Assembly (NCBI GenBank): GCA_036374795.1
Contig: DASUTC010000157.1
Coordinates: 1 to 53,408 of the forward strand
Length of the DNA: 53,408 nt
Reading direction: 5' to 3'
Origin: Herpetosiphonaceae bacterium
GTDB taxonomy: Bacteria; Chloroflexota; Chloroflexia; Chloroflexales; Kallotenuaceae
Shown here: positions 8,968 to 16,885 of the stretch, one piece after another
How the letters are laid out: each line of letters begins with the position of its first letter
Position numbering within the stretch: the first letter of the stretch is position 1
Translations under genes and position numbers: made by a program
The notes under the pieces: model-generated
What the model saw: the letters and a program-made list of their open reading frames with translations, nothing else
What the model was told of the DNA's origin: nothing
The model's database searches: none

Positions 8968-9196
8968 TGCTCAACTCCTTCTCGATGCGCTGCGGCTTTA
9001 ACGGCTCGGCTGCTTCCGGTCTGGTACGCGCGACGCGCTCCGCCGAGCCATCCGCGCCCGACTCCAGCGCGCGCTGTAGCTCGCGCACATGACGGTCCAT
9101 GCGCCAGAGATAGATGAAGAAGCCGATCATCACCACGAGCGCCACGGCGGCTGCGACATACATCGCCACGGCTGGATTATTGATCACGCCAGGCAT
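8948..9196 (-). CDS. ccmD: Small membrane protein in the CcmD position
   Basis: 82 residues with one N-terminal membrane helix (~9-29) and a charged cytoplasmic tail, the architecture of CcmD, the small protein that helps release holo-CcmE from the CcmABC complex. CcmD is poorly conserved, so the call relies on size, topology and position between ccmC and ccmE. Its first base is the last base of ccmC and its 3' end overlaps ccmE by 20 bp. The tail is longer than in many CcmD proteins. Confidence 0.82.
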   Translation of the reverse strand: MPGVINNPAVAMYVAAAVALVVMIGFFIYLWRMDRHVRELQRALESGADGSAERVARTRPEAAEPLKPQRIEKELSNGLDRR

Positions 9197-10158
9197 TAGG
9201 CAAGCCCCTGTACTTCAACCCGCCGCCGCAAGCGCAGCAGCGTTGTACGCAAATTGTAAACCCAGAAGAATAGTCCCGTAAACCCCAACAGCGATGCAAA
9301 CAATGTTGTTGTCGTACGAATGTTACCACGCTGGCTGGAATTTCCCGGCGCTTGAATATTCAGCCGCACGCCCGCATCGTCCGCCGATTGCAGCGCCAGC
9401 ATAAAGCGGCTTTCGGGAAAGCTTGGCGTGGTGCGCTCCTGCGTCGTCAGGTTGAGCGTTGGCCGCAGCGTGGCGACGTTCGAGAAGCCGACGCCCGAAA
9501 CCTCGACGACCGCCGTGACGGTATCGCCGTCGCGCTGCACGTCGAGCAGTTGCAGCCGCCGATCGCCGAGCGCGCCGACGCCGTTCTGCTGGAGCGTGAT
9601 GCCGTTACATTTCGAGCCGGGAAGAAACGCGCAGTTGGGATGGAGCGTGCTGTCGTACAGGCGCGGCACCACAAACGTCAGCAGCGGCGCGGTCGCAAAC
9701 GCGAAGAGCGCATAGACCGCCGCGAGCTGCCGTCGCCGCTCGGCATCTTCGATCGCGGTGCGCAGCGCGAAGTACGCGCCGTAGATCAGCAGCAAGATCA
9801 AGATCGATGTTTCGCGCGGCTCCCAGTTCCAGTACGAGCCCCACACAATCTTGGCGAACATCGAGCCGGTGACGGTTGCCAGGATCGAGAACAAAAAGCC
9901 AAGCTCCGTCGCGGCCAGCGCCCGATCGTCGTCGCGCGGCTGTCGGCGGCGTAGAAACATCAGGCTATACCAGGCCGCAATCGCAAACGCGAAGGTCGAG
10001 AGCCAGGCCGTGGGCACGTGCATCATCACGATCCGGCCCGTATTGCCCAGCCCCTCGTACTCAGGCACCCACAGAAACATCGCGACGACAACCGCCAGCA
10101 TCCAGAGTGTCACCAGCCACTTGGCGGCAGTTGCAATCGATTGTCTTCTCGCATTCAT
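9196..10158 (-). CDS. ccmC: Haem-export/haem-handling protein CcmC with an extra extracytoplasmic domain
   Basis: 320 residues, clearly longer than the usual ~240. It carries the CcmC core: H47 in MMHVPTAW, the WWD segment WGSYWNWEPRET (107-118), and H173 in STLHP after the fifth helix. About 100 polar residues (~175-280) separate this histidine from the last helix (~285-302), where normal CcmC has only a short loop. The insert contains two cysteines (C176, C184) and beta-rich sequence. CcmC loads haem onto CcmE. The insert should face outward and may contact CcmE or replace a missing partner; that is inference. No clear RBS precedes ATG 10158. Confidence 0.94.
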   Translation of the reverse strand: MNARRQSIATAAKWLVTLWMLAVVVAMFLWVPEYEGLGNTGRIVMMHVPTAWLSTFAFAIAAWYSLMFLRRRQPRDDDRALAATELGFLFSILATVTGSMFAKIVWGSYWNWEPRETSILILLLIYGAYFALRTAIEDAERRRQLAAVYALFAFATAPLLTFVVPRLYDSTLHPNCAFLPGSKCNGITLQQNGVGALGDRRLQLLDVQRDGDTVTAVVEVSGVGFSNVATLRPTLNLTTQERTTPSFPESRFMLALQSADDAGVRLNIQAPGNSSQRGNIRTTTTLFASLLGFTGLFFWVYNLRTTLLRLRRRVEVQGLA

Positions 10159-10402
10159 CGTATATCAACCTAAGTTTCGCGTTCAAAGTTTCAAGTTTCG
10201 CGTTCCAGGCCCTCACCCCCGGCGCTTGCGCGCCACCCCCTCTCCCACTGCGTAGGCGAGGGGGAGCCGTTAGTTCTTGGTGCGCCGGGTGCCAGACCGG
10301 GCGCCCTTTGGGCATGGTACCCCGGCATGGCACCCAGTTCTCCCCTTGTTCCTTTATTCTTTATTCTTTGTTCCTTTGTTCTCTTGTTCTTTGCTCTCCG
10401 CC
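10159..10402. repeat. Intergenic repeat region between ccmC and ccmB (R1)
   Basis: This 244-bp gap has no gene. On the minus strand, just after the ccmB stop, it carries GAACAAAG-type units (10338-10402), then the dispersed ~60-bp repeat (10273-10336), then a CCCTCTCCC/GAGGGGGAG inverted motif (10227-10265), and finally CAAAGTTT-type units (10170-10200) before ccmC. It interrupts an otherwise close-packed operon. Confidence 0.75.
10273..10336 (-). repeat. Dispersed ~60-bp repeat, copy 1
   Basis: On the minus strand this reads as several GGTGCCAT-like units around ATGCCCAAAGGGC, then CACCCGGCGC and ACCAAGAAC. It matches the plus strand at 14518-14579 over about 60 bp with a small number of differences. 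Both copies are joined to GAAC-type units. Confidence 0.75.
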
Positions 10403-11143
10403 CTAGACTTCCCACACGTACGGAAACAACAAGACCGCCGCCGCGCTCATCGCCACCGCGTACGCGCCGAGCCCTTGAAGCTGCGGCAGCGCTGCGCTCC
10501 ACTGCGCCCCGATCAACGCCTGCTCGGTCGCGGTCATCGCCACGGCCAGCATCGGAAACACAACCGGAAACGCCAGCACCGCAAAGAGCGCCGAGCGCGC
10601 CGATGCCTTCGCGATAATCGCCGCGATCAGCGTGATCGTCGCCGCCAGACCCAGGCCGCCGAGCAGCAGCGTCAGGAGCAACATCGCGGGATTGACGATC
10701 CGCAGATTCATAAACAGGCTCAGCAGCAGCGTTACCACGACGCTCAGCCCGGCCAGCAGCAGCACATTCAGCAGCCACTTGCCGACGAACACGGCCAGCG
10801 GCGGCGCGTTCAGGCGTAGAAACGTCGCGGTCTGCGCCTCCTCCTCGTGGACGAACGCGCGCCCCAGGCCGGTCAGCGCCGCGAAGAAGAGCGCGATCCA
10901 CAGCAGCGCCGCGCTCGTGGCCGGGGTGACGGGATCGCGGGGCGATAGGCGCGGGCCGAGATAAAAGCTGACGACCAGCACGACTGTGAGCGCGAAGACC
11001 GCCAGCGCGTTCAGGGCATAGCGCGTGCGAAGCTCGCTGCGGACATCTTTACGAAACACCGCCCAGGCCGCACGCCAGAAGCGCAGCGCATGACGCTCAC
11101 GCGATTCTACACCTGATACCCGTCGTTCGATCTCTTCTGCCAC
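10403..11143 (-). CDS. ccmB: Haem ABC exporter permease CcmB
   Basis: 246 residues with six predicted membrane helices. Family blocks are visible: the N-terminal FRKDVRSELRTRY, then LLWIALFFAALTGLGRAFVHE followed by AQTATFLRLN. CcmB is the membrane part of the CcmAB transporter, whose ATP hydrolysis releases haem-loaded CcmE from CcmC/CcmD. It starts 2 bp after the ccmA stop, so the two are probably co-translated. Length is slightly above the family's usual ~220. Confidence 0.95.
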   Translation of the reverse strand: MAEEIERRVSGVESRERHALRFWRAAWAVFRKDVRSELRTRYALNALAVFALTVVLVVSFYLGPRLSPRDPVTPATSAALLWIALFFAALTGLGRAFVHEEEAQTATFLRLNAPPLAVFVGKWLLNVLLLAGLSVVVTLLLSLFMNLRIVNPAMLLLTLLLGGLGLAATITLIAAIIAKASARSALFAVLAFPVVFPMLAVAMTATEQALIGAQWSAALPQLQGLGAYAVAMSAAAVLLFPYVWEV

Positions 11144-11145
11144 GG

Positions 11146-11778
11146 CTACGCCTCACCAAGCGCCAGCACCAGATCGCCGTAGCGATGGTCGCGGCGGTCG
11201 TTCGTGGCGATCACCGTGATGCCGCGCGCCCGCTGCTCCGCCACCACCCGATCGACCAGCGCGATCCCAGCCGCATCCAGATTCGTCGTCGGCTCGTCCA
11301 GCAGCAGCACGGCGGGCCGGTGCAGCAGCGCCAGCGCATAGCGTAGCCGCTGGAGCATACCTGACGAAAAACTAGCGATAAATTCATCGGCGCGACCGTC
11401 AAGCCCGACCTCAGCCAGCGCGCGCTCGACGGTCGCTGCGTCGGCGTGCAGGCCGCGCACATCGGCGACAAAGGCAAGATGTTCACGTGCTGTCAGCTCG
11501 CGGTAGAGCTGAATATCCGCGCCGACCATCCCGATCGCGGCGTGCGCCTCGTAGGGCGTGTACCGCGCTCCGGCGATCTGATACTCGATCGTGCCGCCGC
11601 TGGGCTGCTGGACGCCCGCCAGCAGACGCAGGAGCGTTGATTTGCCGACGCCGTTATGACCCGTCACCAGCAGCACGTCGCCCGTCGCCAGCTCGGCGGC
11701 AATGTTATACAAAACGCGGCGCGAGTTATACAGTTTACTGACGCCGTCAAGAATAAGCCGATCAGATGCCGTTTTCAC
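11146..11778 (-). CDS. ccmA: Haem exporter ATP-binding protein CcmA
   Basis: About 210 residues from the preferred start. ABC ATPase motifs are all present: Walker A GHNGVGKST, signature FSSGMLQRL (a variant of LSGGQ), Walker B AVLLLDEPT, and a late ATNDRRDHRYGD block. It powers release of holo-CcmE with CcmB. The longest frame begins at 11868, but a promoter with -35 TTGACA and -10 TACAAT lies at 11813-11786 and would start RNA near the GTG at 11778. That GTG gives a normal CcmA N-terminus and implies a leaderless mRNA. ATG 11787 overlaps the -10 box and is less likely. First gene of the ccm operon. Confidence 0.93.
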   Translation of the reverse strand: MKTASDRLILDGVSKLYNSRRVLYNIAAELATGDVLLVTGHNGVGKSTLLRLLAGVQQPSGGTIEYQIAGARYTPYEAHAAIGMVGADIQLYRELTAREHLAFVADVRGLHADAATVERALAEVGLDGRADEFIASFSSGMLQRLRYALALLHRPAVLLLDEPTTNLDAAGIALVDRVVAEQRARGITVIATNDRRDHRYGDLVLALGEA

Positions 11779-11785
11779 TGGCAGC

Positions 11786-11813
11786 ATTGTAGCATAATGC
11801 CCCCTTATGTCAA
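11786..11813 (-). promoter_or_regulatory. Sigma-70-type promoter of the ccm operon
   Basis: On the minus strand TTGACA (11813-11808) is followed after 16 bp by TACAAT (11791-11786). The GTG start of ccmA begins 7 nt after the -10 box, so transcription probably begins at or next to the start codon. Confidence 0.75.
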
Positions 11814-11906
11814 AAGCATTTGGGGGCATCGCATATCGGGAGTGTAAAGTGTTTTTAGCTCGGTTCACGATCCGAAGCAGCCGGGGGTGACGATCGTAGG
11901 GCGATC

Positions 11907-12872
11907 TCAGGCAACCGGATCGATCGCGCCAGGTGAAGGGCTGACGCTGGAAGGTAGCTCCAGCACGGCAGGAGGGCTTGCCGCATCGGCTGGCTCCAGC
12001 GCCGCAGGCGTGGCTGCGGCCTCGGCGGGCGGCGGCGCAGCCTGGGCCTGGATCTCCTTCGCCGTGATAGGCAGCAATTGGTCGCGTGGCGCGCGCAAGA
12101 AGGCGAGAAGCTGATCGTGGAACACATCCGGCTGATCGACCCAGGGGAAGTGGCGCGAGCCGTCGATGCTGCGCTGCCGCAGGTAGGGCGAGGTAGCCAT
12201 AGCGCGGCGAATCACATCAATCTGGCTGGGCATCACAATATCGTCGCGCGTGCCGTGCAGGACCAGGGACGGAACACGTAGACGGGGAAGTTCGGGGCGC
12301 AGATCGGTGCGCATCATCGAGCGGATCGAGGCGCGAATGCTGTCGGCGGTGGCCTTGATGCTATCTTCCAGAATTTCGAGCATCGCCTGCTCGTCCGCCG
12401 ACGCCAGAAAATAGCGGAAGAGCCGCTTGGTCAGCCCGGGCAGCGCATCCATGCCGCGCGCGATCGGACGAAAGGCCGTCAGCTTCAGCAGCAGCGCCAG
12501 CGACGATCCGACGATCGGAGCGCCGACCGTCACCACGCGCTCGATGCGGTTGGGATGCTCGATCGCCGTTTTGAGCGCGACCATCCCGCCCATCGAGTGA
12601 CCGACCAGCGCCACCTGCTCGATGCCCAGCTCGTCGAGGAAACGGATCACCTGTTCGGCGTAGGCGGCGATCGACGGCTCGATATGCCGCTGATAGGTAT
12701 CGCCGAAGCCGATCAGATCGAAGGCGTAGGTGCGAAAATGCGCCGAAGCCACCTCCATGGACGGCAGCCAGTAGCGCCAAGAGCCAAGCCAGCCGTGCAA
12801 AAAGAGCACTGGCCGGCCTTTACCGAAGACTTCGTAGTGAACTGCTTGCTGATCGATGTAGACGACGCTCAT
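11907..12872 (-). CDS. Alpha/beta-fold hydrolase with Ala/Pro-rich C-terminal tail
   Basis: About 321 residues from ATG 12872, chosen for its AGGAC RBS; a longer frame to 12932 adds sequence unlike the family. The fold is shown by LFLHGWLGSWRYW (oxyanion region), the nucleophile elbow GHSMGG, an acid in HGTRDDIVMP and a histidine in GSRHFPWVDQP near the end of the domain. Such proteins hydrolyse esters, lactones, epoxides or C-C bonds; the substrate cannot be read from sequence. The last ~65 residues are low-complexity Ala/Pro/Ser and probably disordered. It is preceded by the convergent end of nothing obvious and followed by the ccm promoter region. Confidence 0.88.
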   Translation of the reverse strand: MSVVYIDQQAVHYEVFGKGRPVLFLHGWLGSWRYWLPSMEVASAHFRTYAFDLIGFGDTYQRHIEPSIAAYAEQVIRFLDELGIEQVALVGHSMGGMVALKTAIEHPNRIERVVTVGAPIVGSSLALLLKLTAFRPIARGMDALPGLTKRLFRYFLASADEQAMLEILEDSIKATADSIRASIRSMMRTDLRPELPRLRVPSLVLHGTRDDIVMPSQIDVIRRAMATSPYLRQRSIDGSRHFPWVDQPDVFHDQLLAFLRAPRDQLLPITAKEIQAQAAPPPAEAAATPAALEPADAASPPAVLELPSSVSPSPGAIDPVA

Positions 12873-12945
12873 GCGAAGTCCTTTATGTTGACGACGTTCC
12901 AGTTGTAGGTGGTTGGCAACGACGAGGACCATCGCGTGCCATCAG

Positions 12946-13629
12946 TCAGGCGGCGCGGTGATCGACCTTGAGCGCGCTGCCAACCTGTGCCCGCAGCGAT
13001 GCGAGATTCGTCTCGCGCTCGATCACCGAGCGGCGGAGCTTCCATTGCAGACTGGCAATTTCGTCGGCGATGCCGCGCAGATGTTGCATCTCGCTTTCCA
13101 GCGCCTCGACAACCCGCTCGACCGCCAGCGTTGGCTGTGTCTGCTGAACGACCAGCGCCTGGTTGAGCACGGCGATGCGATCCTGCATTGTCGCAAGCAA
13201 TCCTACCAGATTACTCCAACTTTCGCTATCGGCAACTCGCTGCTGGTGGTGGACCTGCGAGCGACCGTCGAACCACTCGCCGAGCTGCCCTTGCAGCGCT
13301 TCGATGCGCCGCTGCAACTGCGGCAATCCGGTTGCCTCGGCGATCTCATCGGCTGAGATCGACAGCCTGGCCGTCGTCTCCTGCGTCGCGATCTGCCCGA
13401 TCTGGTCGTGCATGTAGGCGATCGAGCTGCCGATCTGCGCCTGCCGTAAGGTGACGGCCTCTTGCTCGCTCAATACGTCAAGCAGCATTTCGCGCAGACG
13501 CGCCGCTTCCTCGGTGGCTCGCGACTCCTGGCGCGACATGATGCGCGGCATCATGACGATCAGGCCAAACAACAGCAGCACATTGAGCGCAATCGCTGCG
13601 ACAATAAAATACGGAACGTAGTCTTGCAT
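12946..13629 (-). CDS. Membrane-anchored coiled-coil protein, unknown function
   Basis: 227 residues. One N-terminal membrane helix (~9-27) is followed by long charged helical sequence with heptad-like spacing (for example EEAARLREMLLDVLSEQEA and LQRRIEALQGQLGEWF). No enzymatic motif is visible. RBS GAGG lies 9 nt before ATG 13629. The gene is divergent from the response regulator at 13786, with which it shares a 156-bp intergenic region. It could be a scaffold or sensor-like accessory, but nothing in the sequence settles this. Confidence 0.75.
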   Translation of the reverse strand: MQDYVPYFIVAAIALNVLLLFGLIVMMPRIMSRQESRATEEAARLREMLLDVLSEQEAVTLRQAQIGSSIAYMHDQIGQIATQETTARLSISADEIAEATGLPQLQRRIEALQGQLGEWFDGRSQVHHQQRVADSESWSNLVGLLATMQDRIAVLNQALVVQQTQPTLAVERVVEALESEMQHLRGIADEIASLQWKLRRSVIERETNLASLRAQVGSALKVDHRAA

Positions 13630-13773
13630 GGACCGGTGCCTCCCGTCGATGCCAATTCAAGCTGGCGGTCAAACCCACATGGGGAAACGTCATCAACACT
13701 GGCATTATAGAAAGCTGTCCGAGGCCCGGTCAATGTTGCAGGAACAACAGCGATTACATCTCCATTACAGGGC

Positions 13774-13779
13774 TACAAT
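13774..13779 (+). promoter_or_regulatory. -10 box for a leaderless regulator transcript
   Basis: TACAAT ends 6 nt before ATG 13786 and no Shine-Dalgarno sequence is present. The -35 region is weak. The spacing matches that before 30770, 46077 and 47813. Confidence 0.6.
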
Positions 13780-13785
13780 ACACAT

Positions 13786-14484
13786 ATGCAACGGATTTTA
13801 GTCGTCGACGACGAGCGTACCATCGTCCAAATTGTAGAACAACGCCTGCGCCGCGATGGCTTCGACGTGTATAGCGCGACGAGCGGCGCGGGAGCGTTAG
13901 CGGCGCTGCGCGAGCACGAGCCTGCCGCTGTGCTGCTCGACATCGGCCTGCCCGACATCGATGGCTTTGAAGTGCTGCGGCGGCTGCGAGCCGAGGGCTT
14001 CAACGTCCCGGTGATTATGCTCACCGCGCGCGGCGAAGAGGTCGATCGGGTGGTCGGGCTGGAGCTTGGTGCCGACGATTATGTCGTCAAGCCATTCTCG
14101 CCCCGCGAGCTGGTGGCGCGCGTCCGCGCGCTGCTGCGCCGCACAGCCGAGGCGACAGCGCTCCGCGCGCAGCTTCAGCCAGCCAGCCCAGGCCCAGCCG
14201 CATTGCACCTCGATCCCAAGCGCCGCATCGCGCATTTCCACGGCCAGACGCTCGATCTACGGCCACGCGAGTTCGATCTGCTGGCGCTGCTGGCGACGCA
14301 TCCCGGCCAGGTCTGGACGCGCGAGGCGCTGCTGCGGCAGGTGTGGGGCACCGACCAGCATATCGACGCGCGCACTGTGGATGTTCACATCAGACGCCTG
14401 CGGGCCAAGCTTGCCGCCGTCACTGCCGAGTCGGAGCCGATCCAGACCGAGTGGGGCGTTGGCTATCGCTGGAGCGAGCCATAG
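13786..14484 (+). CDS. OmpR/PhoB-family response regulator
   Basis: 232 residues. The receiver domain starts MQRILVVDDERTIV and has the phospho-acceptor Asp in AVLLDIGLPDIDG, then MLTARGEE and DDYVVKPFSPREL. The winged-helix domain (~135-232) carries LDLRPREFDLLALLATHPG and ends QTEWGVGYRW. It probably binds direct repeats as a dimer; targets are unknown. The mRNA appears leaderless. The convergent gene at 14609 encodes a DegS/NarX-type kinase, a class that usually pairs with LuxR-type regulators, so partnership is uncertain. Confidence 0.93.
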   Translation: MQRILVVDDERTIVQIVEQRLRRDGFDVYSATSGAGALAALREHEPAAVLLDIGLPDIDGFEVLRRLRAEGFNVPVIMLTARGEEVDRVVGLELGADDYVVKPFSPRELVARVRALLRRTAEATALRAQLQPASPGPAALHLDPKRRIAHFHGQTLDLRPREFDLLALLATHPGQVWTREALLRQVWGTDQHIDARTVDVHIRRLRAKLAAVTAESEPIQTEWGVGYRWSEP

Positions 14485-14487
14485 GGA

Positions 14488-14605
14488 GCCGAAAGAACCA
14501 AGAACCCGGTGCCATACAGGTGCCATGCGGGTGCCATGCCCAAAGGGCACCCGGCCTGGGCACCCGGCGCGCCAAGAACCGGAAACTTTGAACTTTGAAC
14601 TCCGT
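14488..14605. repeat. Intergenic GAACCAAG/TTGAAC repeat region (R2)
   Basis: The gap between the convergent regulator and kinase genes holds GAACCAAGAACC units just after the regulator stop, the ~60-bp dispersed repeat, and a CTTTGAACTTTGAACTC block at 14584-14601 directly before the kinase stop. Confidence 0.75.
14518..14579 (+). repeat. Dispersed ~60-bp repeat, copy 2
   Basis: Plus-strand copy of the element at 10273-10336 (inverted there). It shows the GGTGCCATGC units, ATGCCCAAAGGGC, and the CACCCGGCGC end joined to CCAAGAACC. Confidence 0.75.
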
Positions 14606-14608
14606 CCG

Positions 14609-15685
14609 CTACATCACCGGCATTGGCACGGTCGCGACGACGCGCGTGCCCCGGCCCGGCGCGCTCTCGACGCCAAGCTGGCCGTGCAGCAGCGTCTCGA
14701 TCTGCTGGCGCATCACGGCAAAGCCCATCGCGGGACGGCCCGGACGATCGGACATCGCCTCGCTGATATTGAAGCCGGTGCCGTCATCCTCGACCAACAA
14801 CTGCGCCTGGTTGCCGAAGGCATCCAGCACCACGCGCGCCGAGGCAGCGCTGGCGTGCTTGGCGACATTATTCAGCGCCTCCTGCACGAAGCGGAAGAGC
14901 GCGACCTCGTAGTGACGCGGCAGGCGATTATCCATATTCTGGACGGCGACTGAAATCTCAAGGCTGTACTTCTCGCCAAAGTCCTGGGCATAGCGCCGGA
15001 GCGTCGGCACCAGGCCGAGATCGTCGAGAATCATCGGGCGCAGATCGAAGATGAAGCGCCGTGTCTCTTGCAGCGTCGTGTTGATCGCCTTTTTGAGCGA
15101 GGCCAGCTCGGCGCGCGCCTGGGTGACATCGCGATCGACGAGCCGCTCGCAGATCTCTGCTCTGAGGATCAGGTTCGATAGCGTCTGCGCGGGGCCGTCG
15201 TGCATCTGTAGCGAGATCCGCAGGCGCTCCTTTTCCTGCGCCTGAATCACCTCGCTGATCAGCGCGTCGTTGACCGGATTGGCGTTGGTGGGAGTGGCGC
15301 TGGTGAGATCGCGGAAGCTCTCCTCGATCGGCGTCAGCACGCTCAAGAGCGAGCTTAGCTCCTCCTGGCGGCTGCGCAGGCGCTGCTGCTTGGCCTGCAA
15401 CTGCTCGACCTGGCCGCGCACCGATGAGAGGCGCACCTGCACCTCCTGCACCATCGTATAGACGTTGCGAATATCATCTTTCGAGAAGCGATCGATATTT
15501 GCCTGCAAGTTGCGCAACTGGCTGGACGCGCTCAGATCGCGCTGAGCCAGCTTTTCAGCCTCGGTCTGCGTCTGGCGCAGCAGCCGCTCAATCTCATCAA
15601 TCTCGCGCCGATTACGCTCTTGTTCCTGGCGATATTGTTCGCGCAATTCCTGTAACTGCTCAGCAACCGTGCTCGTATCGACCAC
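14609..15685 (-). CDS. DegS/NarX-type sensor histidine kinase with coiled-coil input region
   Basis: About 358 residues from GTG 15685, which has an RBS (GCGAGG, 6 nt upstream); the longer frame to 15760 adds an unlikely N-terminus. Residues ~1-150 form a long coiled coil without membrane helices, as in DegS-like cytoplasmic kinases. The HisKA_3 segment has the phosphorylated His in LRISLQMHDGPAQTLSNL and the conserved RRFIFDLRPMILDDLGL block. The HATPase part shows FVQEALNNVAKHA, EDDGTGF and GFAVMRQQIE. Kinases of this class sense cytoplasmic signals and phosphorylate a response regulator. The stimulus is unknown; the nearest regulator is the OmpR-type protein at 13786. Confidence 0.92.
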   Translation of the reverse strand: MVDTSTVAEQLQELREQYRQEQERNRREIDEIERLLRQTQTEAEKLAQRDLSASSQLRNLQANIDRFSKDDIRNVYTMVQEVQVRLSSVRGQVEQLQAKQQRLRSRQEELSSLLSVLTPIEESFRDLTSATPTNANPVNDALISEVIQAQEKERLRISLQMHDGPAQTLSNLILRAEICERLVDRDVTQARAELASLKKAINTTLQETRRFIFDLRPMILDDLGLVPTLRRYAQDFGEKYSLEISVAVQNMDNRLPRHYEVALFRFVQEALNNVAKHASAASARVVLDAFGNQAQLLVEDDGTGFNISEAMSDRPGRPAMGFAVMRQQIETLLHGQLGVESAPGRGTRVVATVPMPVM

Positions 15686-15793
15686 AAAAAACCTCGCTTT
15701 GGAAAGGGATGTCGATTGGCCTTCATTATAGCCAGCGCCACGCCTCCTGTCCGCGCCCACGTTGGGCGTCTGGTCCTATGTTAAGCTAAACGA

Positions 15794-15838
15794 TGTGGGC
15801 AGGTCCGAGGGGATGACCCCGTCGTTGACCTGCCCACA
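15794..15838. other. Long hairpin in the 329-bp gap between kinase and glycosyltransferase
   Basis: TGTGGGCAGGTC (15794-15805) pairs perfectly with GACCTGCCCACA (15827-15838). Inside, GGGG (15809-15812) pairs with CCCC (15817-15820). No T-run follows on either strand. The remaining gap holds two crossing 7-bp inverted repeats (15861-15867 with 15919-15925; 15869-15875 with 15933-15939), which would form a pseudoknot if real. No gene is visible in 15686-16014. Confidence 0.6.
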
Positions 15839-16014
15839 CGGCCTTCCTATACTGCCAGCACGAGGTTACATCACAGGAGTTACGCGGTTTCCAGCACGGG
15901 CCTGCGGCAGCATGGGCCAACCTCGTTTCACGTGTGATGGATGCGCGCTGACACACAACACAAAATGCGCTACCGCTCTGCCGAAGGCTAAACGCACCCG
16001 CCGCGTCGGGCTTC

Positions 16015-16782
16015 TTACATCAAGCCGAGGCGCAGCCTGACCACGTTGAGCAGCGCCTCGGCGACGATCTGCTTGCTCATCTTCGACGCGCCGACGCGCC
16101 GGTCGGGGAAGATAATCGGCACTTCGCCGACACGCAGACCAGCCTGATGCACGCGGTACGCCATCTCGATCTGGAATGAGTAGCCGTTCGACCGAATGCG
16201 GTCCAGATCGATCGCCTCCAGCGCCCGCCGCCGGTAGCAGCGGTAGCCGCCGGTCATGTCGGAGAGCGGCAGGCCCAGGATCAGACGGGCGTAGAGATTG
16301 CCGCCACGGCTGATCAATTGCCGTCCGAGGCCCCAGTCGGTGGTGCCGCCCCCGGCGATATAGCGCGAGCCGATCACCAGATCGTAGCTGGCCTCGGCGG
16401 CGTGGAGCAGATCGGGCAGGTAGCGCGGATCGTGCGAGAAGTCGGCATCCATCTCGAAGACATAGTCGGCTCCGTGTGCCAGCGCGTAGCGAAACCCGGC
16501 GACATAGGCCGTGCCCAAGCCCTGCTTGCCTGCGCGCCGGATCAGATGGACCCGTGGGTTATGCTCGACCTCGGCGGCGACCAGATCGCCCGTGCCATCC
16601 GGCGATCCGTCATCGACGACCAGCACGCTCAGCTCTGGATGCTCCAGCACGCGGGGCAGCAGTGTAGGAATATTCTCGCGCTCGTTGTATGTAGGAATAA
16701 TGACCAGCGCAGGTGTCGTTAAACGCCGTGCCACGGAGGTATGCGCAGCAGGGGCGTACACGGGCGCAGTATCGATCGCCAT
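16015..16782 (-). CDS. Polyprenol-phosphate mannosyltransferase-like GT2 enzyme (Dpm1 type)
   Basis: 255 residues. The GT2 fold is shown by IIPTYNERENI near the start, VVDDGSPDGT, the metal site MDADFSHDP (DxD) and QGLGTAYVAGFRYAL. The end blocks SNGYSFQIEMAYR and RRVGASKMS are typical of dolichol- or polyprenol-phosphate mannose synthases without a membrane anchor. The enzyme would move mannose or glucose from a nucleotide sugar to polyprenyl phosphate at the inner membrane face, making donor for membrane glycosyltransferases such as those encoded next door. RBS GGAAGG precedes ATG 16782. Sugar identity is not determined. Confidence 0.92.
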   Translation of the reverse strand: MAIDTAPVYAPAAHTSVARRLTTPALVIIPTYNERENIPTLLPRVLEHPELSVLVVDDGSPDGTGDLVAAEVEHNPRVHLIRRAGKQGLGTAYVAGFRYALAHGADYVFEMDADFSHDPRYLPDLLHAAEASYDLVIGSRYIAGGGTTDWGLGRQLISRGGNLYARLILGLPLSDMTGGYRCYRRRALEAIDLDRIRSNGYSFQIEMAYRVHQAGLRVGEVPIIFPDRRVGASKMSKQIVAEALLNVVRLRLGLM

Positions 16783-16885
16783 TAATAAATCCTTCCAGAT
16801 AGCTCGTCAGGTCGCCTGTACAATAGGCACAGGCAGGAAAGCCCATTGTAGCACACGCTTTTGCGTACTTCTCATAGAAAGAGAT

